From NCBI GenBank assembly GCA_934725655.1, contig CAKVCJ010000020.1, positions 1-14,970 of the forward strand: DNA of 14,970 nt, in the 5' to 3' direction. A program made the position numbers and the translations under genes. The notes below the pieces were generated by a model. It searched no databases, was not told the DNA's origin, and saw only the letters and a list, made by a program, of their open reading frames with translations. Source of the DNA: an uncultured Brachyspira sp. Lineage in GTDB: Bacteria > Spirochaetota > Brachyspiria > Brachyspirales > Brachyspiraceae. Positions 1 through 5,447 of this stretch are shown piece by piece. Positions within the stretch are counted from its first letter, which is position 1. Every line of letters starts with the position of its first letter.

Positions 1-609
1 ATAATTGCCGTCATAGTTAATAAAAGTAATTAATATATTAGCATCTTCATATTCTTTATAATAATACTCTTTGTTTGCTTTGTCTCTATAAACTTTATTC
101 TCTAAACTAAATTGACTTGCAACCCTATAAATAAAATCGGTTTCAAAACGAGGATTGAATGCAAGCCATATCTCACTTTTATCAGCTCTTATGGAAGGCT
201 CTAATATTTCATAGCTTCTTTGTGTGAGAGTTTGTGCTTCTTCTATAAAGCATATTTTTACATTGTAAATAGATTTAATTTCCTCTATAGAACATTCCCT
301 AATGCCTAAGAATATAAACTTAGAGTTTGTTATTTTATTTATTATCTCATTTCTTTTTACCATAAAAAACTCATTTAGATTAAGTTCTTTTATGATGCTT
401 ATAAGAAGAGGGTAGGTTGAATATGAAATAGATTTTTGAATCTCCCTTGCACATAATATCACTCCGTTAATATCAAAACTTTTAGCTATCAATATTCTTG
501 CAATAGATTCACTTTTGCCGCCTCCGCGTCCTCCGAATGCTATTTTTAATCGCTTTTCAGTGTTAATCCATTTTTCAAAAGGTTTTAAAATGTTTATATC
601 AATATTCAT
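1..609 (-). CDS. terL: Phage terminase large subunit, PBSX-type (partial, N-terminal 203 residues)
   Basis: This is the ATPase motor that drives phage DNA into the prohead and, through a C-terminal nuclease, cuts concatemers. Read on the minus strand from the ATG at 609-607, the frame is open for 203 codons to the left edge, so the nuclease half is outside the window. A Walker A loop GGRGGGKS lies at residues 26-33 and a Walker B stretch KICFIEEAQ at about 118-126, followed by LAFNP near 160, all in the order seen in PBSX/Terminase_3 proteins. A GAG Shine-Dalgarno-like site precedes the ATG. Transcription runs leftward out of the window, where portal and head genes would be expected. The small-subunit gene lies upstream at 1307-1777 on the same strand, but the two are separated by an opposite-strand lipoprotein gene. 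The family is confident; whether the prophage is intact cannot be judged here. Confidence 0.9.
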   Translation of the reverse strand, partial: MNIDINILKPFEKWINTEKRLKIAFGGRGGGKSESIARILIAKSFDINGVILCAREIQKSISYSTYPLLISIIKELNLNEFFMVKRNEIINKITNSKFIFLGIRECSIEEIKSIYNVKICFIEEAQTLTQRSYEILEPSIRADKSEIWLAFNPRFETDFIYRVASQFSLENKVYRDKANKEYYYKEYEDANILITFINYDGNY

Positions 610-672
610 AAATAATTCTCAAGGTATATATATAATAAAAAATTATAAGTGATTATAAAAATATAATTTGCA

Positions 673-752
673 CGCACGGTGTGAAAATAAAAAATATAAA
701 ATTTAATTATCAATCAAAATTTGTTTTATTTATAAACTATACTTACCGTGCG
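673..752. repeat. 80-bp palindromic intergenic element, copy 1 (inverted relative to copies 2 and 3)
   Basis: The stretch starts with CGCACGG and ends with CCGTGCG. A perfect 9-bp inverted pair, ACGCACGGT at 672-680 and ACCGTGCGT at 745-753, flanks an AT-only middle. Its length from CGCACGG to CGTGCG is 80 bp, the same as the copies at 3682-3761 and 5141-5220. On the complementary strand its flank (TTATTTAA, then TATTTAACGCACGG) matches the left flank of the third copy, so the homology continues past the core to about 771. It lies in the 309-base gap (610-918) between the terminase large-subunit start and the lipoprotein at 919. Besides the inverted repeat at 832-864, I see nothing else in that gap. 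Confidence 0.8.
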
Positions 753-831
753 TTAAATATGAGTTAAATAAAAAAAATTGCTAATTAAATACGTAAACAT
801 CATATAAATGCTATATAAAAACATAATTTTT

Positions 832-864
832 TTTGAAGTATTAATTTTTTTTTAATACTTCAAA
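832..864. repeat. Perfect 13-bp inverted repeat upstream of lipoprotein gene
   Basis: TTTGAAGTATTAA (832-844) is followed by a seven-T loop and its exact complement TTAATACTTCAAA (852-864). The arms are AT-rich and no T tract follows on either strand, so it is a poor terminator. It sits 55 bases before the ATG of the lipoprotein at 919, just upstream of a TATAAT at 886-891, so a protein-binding operator is possible. No convincing -35 box is present at the right spacing. Confidence 0.55.
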
Positions 865-918
865 TCAACTTTTTATAAAATTTTATATAATTCAAAATAA
901 AAAATAGGATATATAAAA

Positions 919-1227
919 ATGAAAAAATCTTTTTATATTGCGGCATCATTATTATTTGCCTTAATGTTCACATCTTGTTCAACAATAGCAACTGTAGATA
1001 ATATACCGCAAAGTTTACAGCTTACAGGAGATGATATTGTAGTAGGTGAAGTTTTAACAGCAGAGCTTCCATATGATTCTGGAGATGAAACTTTAAAAGA
1101 ACAGCTTATAGCAGAAGCATTAAAAGATACAAATTATGATTTTTTAATTATGCCTAGATATGAGATTGTAAAATCTGGTTTCTCTACAAAATTAAGAGTA
1201 AGAGGAAAAGGTGCTAGAGTAAAATAA
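919..1227 (+). CDS. Small lipoprotein, unknown function, inside phage terminase region (moron-like)
   Basis: This encodes a 102-residue protein with a basic N-terminus (MKKS), a hydrophobic stretch, and a lipobox-like FTSC with the cysteine at residue 20, predicting a lipid-anchored envelope protein. The mature part is about 82 residues and ends in a basic tail (RVRGKGARVK) after a predicted beta-rich NYDFLIMPRYEI stretch. I do not recognise the family. AGGA at 906-909 lies nine bases before the ATG and supports this start. The gene is on the plus strand between the minus-strand terminase small- and large-subunit genes and has its own terminator at 1274-1305. That is the layout of a lysogenic 'moron' expressed independently of the packaging operon; the moron role is inferred from position only. 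Confidence 0.8.
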   Translation: MKKSFYIAASLLFALMFTSCSTIATVDNIPQSLQLTGDDIVVGEVLTAELPYDSGDETLKEQLIAEALKDTNYDFLIMPRYEIVKSGFSTKLRVRGKGARVK

Positions 1228-1273
1228 TATTTCTACATTATTATATATACATTGTTTTCTTTCGTCCCTTTTT

Positions 1274-1305
1274 AAACCTATGCTGTTCTTTAGCATAGGT
1301 TTTTT
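1274..1305 (+). terminator. Intrinsic terminator after lipoprotein gene
   Basis: A perfect 11-bp stem, AAACCTATGCT (1274-1284) with AGCATAGGTTT (1292-1302), has a 7-base loop and runs into a T tract ending at 1305. It ends the transcript of the lipoprotein gene at 919-1227. The stop codon of the minus-strand terminase small-subunit gene begins at 1307-1309, so the hairpin also lies directly downstream of that gene. In the minus direction the stem is followed by only three Ts and then A/G, so read-through toward the large-subunit gene seems likely. Confidence 0.85.
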
Positions 1306-1306
1306 G

Positions 1307-1777
1307 TTAATTGTTGAATCCAACTCTTATATTGATTTTGTTATTATTTTCATTCTCTTCTATTTTCTGTCTTATATATTCTAATCTTTTCTCTTTATGC
1401 TTTTTTAATAATTCAAAAAATACTACCATTGCTCTTTCGTTTGGAGGGTTATATTTATAAACTATTTTTTTTGTTTTGGATTTATTTCCTTCTTTATCTA
1501 TTTTTATCTCTCTTATAATATCTTTGCTGTAATAGCCCAATGACTTTTTTATTAATGCATTTTCTATTTTTGTTTTTGCATCTAAAAAATATTCATTTCT
1601 TGCTTTTCTCATTTTTTTTATTAGAGTTTTTTTATATTTTTTGCTTGATTTATTAATATAGGTTTTCAATTTATCATAGCTTATATTTAATTCATTAGCT
1701 ATTTCTTCGATTGTTGGGTTATTTTTTTTTATAAAATTATATATTTTGGTTTCTGTTTTTTTGCTGTATTTATTCAT
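1307..1777 (-). CDS. Phage terminase small subunit-like DNA-binding protein
   Basis: The small terminase subunit binds the phage pac/cos site and delivers DNA to the large subunit. From the ATG at 1777-1775 the product is 156 residues. An N-terminal helix-turn-helix-like segment (TIEEIANELNISYDKLKTYI, about residues 22-41) is followed by a lysine-rich helix. Then comes a segment typical of small terminase subunits: ALIKKSLGYYSKD, charged residues, and YKYNPPNERAMVVFFELL. The conserved logic there is a G-Y turn, a charged hairpin, 'PPN..A', and a helix. An upstream in-frame ATG at 1840 would add 21 hydrophobic residues but lacks a ribosome site, while GGA lies five bases before the chosen ATG. 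The gene reads toward terL. The family call rests on motif order, not on a strong signature. Confidence 0.7.
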   Translation of the reverse strand: MNKYSKKTETKIYNFIKKNNPTIEEIANELNISYDKLKTYINKSSKKYKKTLIKKMRKARNEYFLDAKTKIENALIKKSLGYYSKDIIREIKIDKEGNKSKTKKIVYKYNPPNERAMVVFFELLKKHKEKRLEYIRQKIEENENNNKINIRVGFNN

Positions 1778-1840
1778 AATAATCCATTTTTTTATATATA
1801 ATATAAGTATTAAATATAAGTAATTATAATAAAAATTCAT

Positions 1841-1869
1841 TTGAAAAAATGATTTATTTTTGTTATAAT
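1841..1869 (+). promoter_or_regulatory. Sigma-70-type promoter for lipoprotein gene
   Basis: TTGAAA at 1841-1846 and TATAAT at 1864-1869 are separated by 17 bp. This is a near-consensus housekeeping promoter placed 28 bases before the ATG at 1898. It lies in the 120-base gap shared with the divergent terminase small-subunit gene. Confidence 0.75.
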
Positions 1870-1897
1870 TAATAAAAATAAGAAAGGAAAGTAAAAT

Positions 1898-2332
1898 ATG
1901 AGTAAAAAAATATTAAGTTTAGTTTTATTTTTAGTGAGTGTTTTAGCTGTAAGCTGCAGTAATGCTGATAAAACAGGAAGCGGTGATAATAATAGCGGAA
2001 ATGGCGGTACTGGTACAGGCGGAATAGGTGACGGCGGCACAACTACTCAAGGAATAGAAAAATATGCAGGCACTTGGCAGCTCACTGATTTAGTACCAAC
2101 TACAATTCTAACTATATCAAATAATGGTGCAGTCACTTATTATGGTGAAACAAGTACAAATGTTGCTAATAATAGAAATGAAACATATGAGGTAAAATTT
2201 GTAGATAAAGACGGCCCTGCTGGTCCTGGAGCAATATTGACATTAACTTTAACATTTAATAATGATACTAGCGGAACTTTTAGCAATAGTGATGGTTCAA
2301 AAGGTAATATGACAAAACAAAAAAATAATTAA
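1898..2332 (+). CDS. Small glycine-rich lipoprotein, unknown function
   Basis: This encodes 144 residues with an N-terminal MSKK, a hydrophobic core, and a lipobox-like AVSC with the cysteine at residue 20. A flexible low-complexity linker rich in G, N, S and T covers about residues 25-51. After it comes a compact domain starting YAGTWQLTDL, with alternating beta-type segments (TILTISNNGAVTYYG, ILTLTLTFNNDTSG). That pattern resembles small lipocalin-like or 'YAGTW' lipoprotein domains, but no fold can be assigned by eye. The start is well supported by AGAAAGGAAAG at 1881-1891 and the promoter at 1841-1869, and a terminator follows at 2348-2380. It appears to be a single-gene transcript. A role at the cell surface or in the periplasm is inferred from the lipid anchor. 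Confidence 0.85.
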   Translation: MSKKILSLVLFLVSVLAVSCSNADKTGSGDNNSGNGGTGTGGIGDGGTTTQGIEKYAGTWQLTDLVPTTILTISNNGAVTYYGETSTNVANNRNETYEVKFVDKDGPAGPGAILTLTLTFNNDTSGTFSNSDGSKGNMTKQKNN

Positions 2333-2347
2333 TATTTTAATTAATAC

Positions 2348-2380
2348 AAAAGGCTTTAAACATTGGTTCAAAGCCTTTTT
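2348..2380 (+). terminator. Intrinsic terminator after glycine-rich lipoprotein gene
   Basis: The stem AAAAGGCTTT (2348-2357) with AAAGCCTTTT (2370-2379) runs directly into the T tract, 16 bases after the stop codon at 2332. In the opposite direction the stem is followed by TTTTGTATTAATT, so it may also act weakly for the convergent ankyrin gene, whose stop is at 2475. Confidence 0.8.
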
Positions 2381-2474
2381 ATATAATCTAAACCCCATAC
2401 ACTGCTATTTTAGTTTTTAATCAATATTAGTTATTATTCACAGCAATATATAAACTTTAAATATATTTTATAAA

Positions 2475-3572
2475 TTATTTCTTTGCCAAACTTCTTTTTG
2501 TAATTAAATCAACTATATCTGTGTTGCCGTTTTCCATAGCATACATTAAAGCATTTTTTGATAAATTATCTACTATGCCCAAATCTGCATTGCCGTCAAG
2601 TAAATATTGAACCGAATCATAATCACCATTCTCTGCAGCAAACATCAAAGCTGTTTTACCGTCATTGTCTTTAATATTAACATCGGCATTAGCGTTAATT
2701 AATGATAATACAATATCTTTCTTACCAGATATACTAGCCCATATTAAAGCAGTTCTTCCATCTGCCATTCTATAGTTAATATTAGCCTTACCTATTAAAA
2801 GTGATGATACTATATCATTTAAACCTAAAGATGAAGCCAAAGCAAGTGTTGTGATGTTGCCGTAATATCCATAACTAGATACAACATTAGCATCAGCATT
2901 TCTCTCAAGAAGCATTTTAGCCACTTCTCCATTACCCTTAGCTATAGCATAAAATAAAGCATTCGCTCCAACATTATTAACTTTATTTATCTCGCTTCCA
3001 TTATCAAGCAATAATTTAACTATATCATCATGATTATTATAAGCAGCAACCATAAGAGGTGTCATATTGTAATTAGCATCATCTGGATTAACATAAAGTC
3101 CAGACATATTAACATCAGCACCAGAATTAATAATCATTTCTGTTATAGTATAATATCCCTTACCAGCTGCCTGAAGTAAAGCCGTAGTTCCGTTATTAAC
3201 TTTTATATTTGGATTTGCATTTTTAGCTAATAAGTAAGAAGCTATATCAACATATCCGTTTTCTGCTGCATAAGTTAAAGCAGTCTTTCCATGCACACAA
3301 GTAGCATTAACATTTATTTTTTGAGATAAAAGCAAAACAACTATATCTTTATATCCTCTAAAGGCAGCTGTTATTAAAGCATTATGTCCCTGCATATCTC
3401 CAAAATCTATATAACTTGAAATAGAACCATCAGATATTAATCTTCTTATTCCATTAATGTTGCCTGTACTTGCATAATCTAATAATTGGTCTAATTTTCC
3501 AGTATTAGTATTTTGAGAGAATAAAAAAGATATATTAAAAAGAAGTATAAAAATCAAACTAAGATAACGCAT
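2475..3572 (-). CDS. Exported ankyrin-repeat protein
   Basis: This encodes 365 residues that are almost entirely ankyrin repeats behind a Sec signal peptide: MRY, a hydrophobic stretch, and a likely cut near LFS-QNT at about residue 19. About ten repeats follow. Clear ones start at GHNALITAAFRG, GKTALTYAAENG, GTTALLQAAGKG, MTPLMVAAYNN, ANALFYAIAKG, TTLALASSLG, GRTALIWASISG, GKTALMFAAENG and KNALMYAMENG, each with the A..G..DIV..LL and DVN spacing. There is no enzyme domain, so it probably acts by binding another protein in the periplasm or at the surface. The partner is unknown. A GAGGAA Shine-Dalgarno site (complement of 3581-3586) fixes the start. It is convergent with the lipoprotein gene at 1898 and divergent from the LRR lipoprotein at 3849. 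Confidence 0.93.
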   Translation of the reverse strand: MRYLSLIFILLFNISFLFSQNTNTGKLDQLLDYASTGNINGIRRLISDGSISSYIDFGDMQGHNALITAAFRGYKDIVVLLLSQKINVNATCVHGKTALTYAAENGYVDIASYLLAKNANPNIKVNNGTTALLQAAGKGYYTITEMIINSGADVNMSGLYVNPDDANYNMTPLMVAAYNNHDDIVKLLLDNGSEINKVNNVGANALFYAIAKGNGEVAKMLLERNADANVVSSYGYYGNITTLALASSLGLNDIVSSLLIGKANINYRMADGRTALIWASISGKKDIVLSLINANADVNIKDNDGKTALMFAAENGDYDSVQYLLDGNADLGIVDNLSKNALMYAMENGNTDIVDLITKRSLAKK

Positions 3573-3681
3573 AATAAATATTCCTCAAATATAGTTTTAG
3601 CCTTATTACAAATTCGGAATTTAGATATATAATATTGAATGATTGACACAAAAAACTTGATTAAACTTCTCATTTATTCAC

Positions 3682-3761
3682 CGCACGGTAGGCGTATTTT
3701 TGTTTATAATTTAAATTCAATTGTTAATAATTTTTATATTGTAAATTTTGCTTTGCGTGCG
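3682..3761. repeat. 80-bp palindromic intergenic element, copy 2
   Basis: It begins CGCACGGTAGGCG and ends TTGCTTTGCGTGCG. Folding the first 40 bases on the reverse complement of the last 40 gives frequent matches across the whole length, not just at the ends. The left 12 bases are identical to copy 3 (CGCACGGTAGGC), and the right part (TAAATTTTGCTTTGCGTGCG) matches copy 3 with a few changes. Flanking bases from about 3650 (TTGATTAAACTT, then TTCACCGCACGG) resemble the right arm of the larger palindrome around copy 3 read in reverse. It sits between the divergent ankyrin and LRR-lipoprotein genes and so within or near their promoters. Confidence 0.8.
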
Positions 3762-3848
3762 TTGAGTTTGTTTTTAAAATAAATAGGTTTAATAAATTTT
3801 TAATAAAATAATATATTTTTTGTTATATTATAATAATAAGGATTAAGA

Positions 3849-5001
3849 ATGAAAAAGGTAATATTTATAATTTTAATTGTGGCTTTGTTATTATCATGCA
3901 AAAGCCAATCAACATCTCCAGACAATAACACATCAGACGGAGGAGCAATTTCTGGAGGCGAAAATAATAATAATACTGAAACTCCTGAACTGCCTACTAT
4001 AGATGAAGAGGCAGAAAAATACGGCATAGATATAGATACCGCCACAGCAGAAACCATAAGAGAAGCATTAGAAAAATATTATAAAGATAAGGGCGAATAT
4101 AAGGTAATATTTACAGGTACTTCTACAAAAAATTATGATAAATCTAGCAGTCTTGGCGGTATAATAAATGAAATTAGAGACATTAATAATATAATAGTGT
4201 CACATTGAAAATGTAACATTTCAAAATAATAAACTTCCTGATTATATATTAGTAAATACTGCACTTATGTATTATAACATAACAAAAGTTATTCTTCCTG
4301 ATTATATAACTGTTTTAGGAGAAAGTGTATTTTTTGATTGTAAAGTTTTAACGGAAGTAAATATGCCTAAAAGCCTAATAGAAATAGGAGGTAGTATTTT
4401 TTTCAATACAAAAGTAAAAAATATTAATTTACCTAATGGATTAAAAACTATAAATGATTATGCTTTTGAAGTTTCTGCTATAGAAAGTGTTGATATACCT
4501 GATTCTGTAAGAAGTATAGGAATAGAGGCATTTGAGGCATGTAGGCAATTACAAACTTTAAAATTGTCTAAAAATTTAAGTGTTATACCTAAATCTGCTT
4601 TTACAAGCTGTTCTGGATTAAAAACTATAACTATACCAGAGTCTGTTACTTCTATAGAGGATTTAGCTTTTTATGCATGTAGCGGTGCTGAAAATGTTGT
4701 GTTTGAAGGTGCAAATCCAAAATTAACAACTATAGGGAACTCTGCTTTTGGTTATTGTAGAAAACTAACAACTATTACAATACCTGCTAATGTAAAAACC
4801 ATTGAGGATTTAGCTTTTTTAACATGTGATTTATTAACAAGTATAACATTTTTATCAGCAACACCCCCTAAAATGAATGGAAATGATATTTTTAAAGATA
4901 CTCCTTTAAAAACTATAAATGTACCTAAAGGAGCAGCTGCAGCATACGAAGCTCTAAAAGGTAATGGGCTTCCACAAAATGTAACTATAAATGAGATGTA
5001 G
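3849..5001 (+). pseudogene. TpLRR (BspA-like) leucine-rich repeat lipoprotein, frameshifted
   Basis: The first part, 3849-4208 (119 residues), has a signal ending LLLSC (cysteine 17), a linker rich in N, T and G, and a charged helical segment, and stops at TGA 4206-4208. The second frame is open from 4198 to 5001. It reads ENVTFQNNKLPDYILVNTAL straight into the ATG at 4267, so that ATG is internal. It carries about nine repeats of roughly 23 residues with the TpLRR pattern (ITIPESVTSIEDLAFYACSG) and ends in the usual cap, INVPKGAAAAYEA. Joined, the two parts make one lipoprotein of about 385 residues; one extra base or two missing bases between about 4195 and 4206 splits it. A ribosome site AAGGAT lies at 3838-3843. 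TpLRR proteins are surface or periplasmic binding proteins. It may be a true pseudogene, a phase-variable state, or a sequence error. Confidence 0.8.
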
Positions 5002-5027
5002 TTTGAGTTAAAACTTCATTTACATAC

Positions 5028-5336
5028 CCCACCCTTTAAAATTTAAGGCTTTATTTTGAAGTTTAGTATTATTTTATTTAAAGATTTATTATATTTGTTA
5101 GTACCCACCCAAGCGTTATTTAAATTTAAAACCTATTTAACGCACGGTAGGCTAATTCATATATACAATCTAAATTATAATTCTAAATTATTCTATATTT
5201 TAAATTCTGCTCTACGTGCGGTCAATAATTTTTAAGATTAAACAAAACTTGGGCGGGCGTTAACATTTCTAAATAGGCAATAAAAAATAATTAAAACTAA
5301 AAATTTAAAAATACGCTCTAAAAAATAAAGGGCGGG
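5028..5336. repeat. 309-bp concentric inverted repeat centred on 80-bp element copy 3
   Basis: Three sets of arms share one midpoint near 5181. The outer arms are CCCACCCTTTA (5028-5038) with TAAAGGGCGGG (5326-5336). The middle arms are CCCACCCAAG (5104-5113) with CTTGGGCGGG (5249-5258). The inner ones are the 80-bp core at 5141-5220. Between middle and inner arms both sides keep TTTAA, AAAA and ATT in register. The single mismatch in each of the outer and middle pairs is A.C on the plus strand but G.U on the minus strand, so a minus-strand RNA would pair better. It fills most of the 446-base gap 5002-5447. The rest of the gap holds only the leader of the DUF262 gene. Confidence 0.75.
5141..5220. 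repeat. 80-bp palindromic intergenic element, copy 3 (core)
   Basis: It begins CGCACGGTAGGC and ends CTGCTCTACGTGCG, 80 bp, the same length as the other two copies. The two halves fold on each other along their full length: CGCACGGTAGGC against CGCACG-TAGAGC, then AATT, ATATA and AAT in register. It is the midpoint of the larger inverted repeat at 5028-5336, which may represent the fuller form of the element. Confidence 0.8.
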
Positions 5337-5410
5337 AGAGTGAGAAAAGATTAAAAAATATAATTCTCTAATTTTTAAATTATATGAAATTTATAGAGTT
5401 TTTGCAAAAA

Positions 5411-5429
5411 TAGTGTATTATTAGTGTAT
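5411..5429 (+). promoter_or_regulatory. Possible promoter/operator of the DUF262 gene
   Basis: TAGTGTAT occurs twice, at 5411-5418 and 5422-5429, eleven bases apart, about one helical turn. It overlaps a -10-like TATTAT at 5416-5421 and lies just before the ribosome site AGGAG (5437-5441). No good -35 box is seen. It could be an operator, but the evidence is spacing only. Confidence 0.25.
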
Positions 5430-5447
5430 AAGTTTTAGGAGTTAGGT

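Noticed and set aside
1837..2040. Minus-strand proline-rich 67-residue frame (MPPSPIPPVPVPP)
   Set aside because: It is the antisense of the glycine-rich linker of the lipoprotein at 1898, which explains its odd composition.
4267..5001. LRR frame as an independent gene starting at ATG 4267
   Set aside because: No ribosome site, no signal peptide, and the same frame codes for sensible protein upstream to 4198; better read as the second part of the frameshifted lipoprotein.
673..5220. The CGCACGG elements as a CRISPR array
   Set aside because: Copies are kilobases apart, differ in orientation, and lack the regular short-spacer arrangement.
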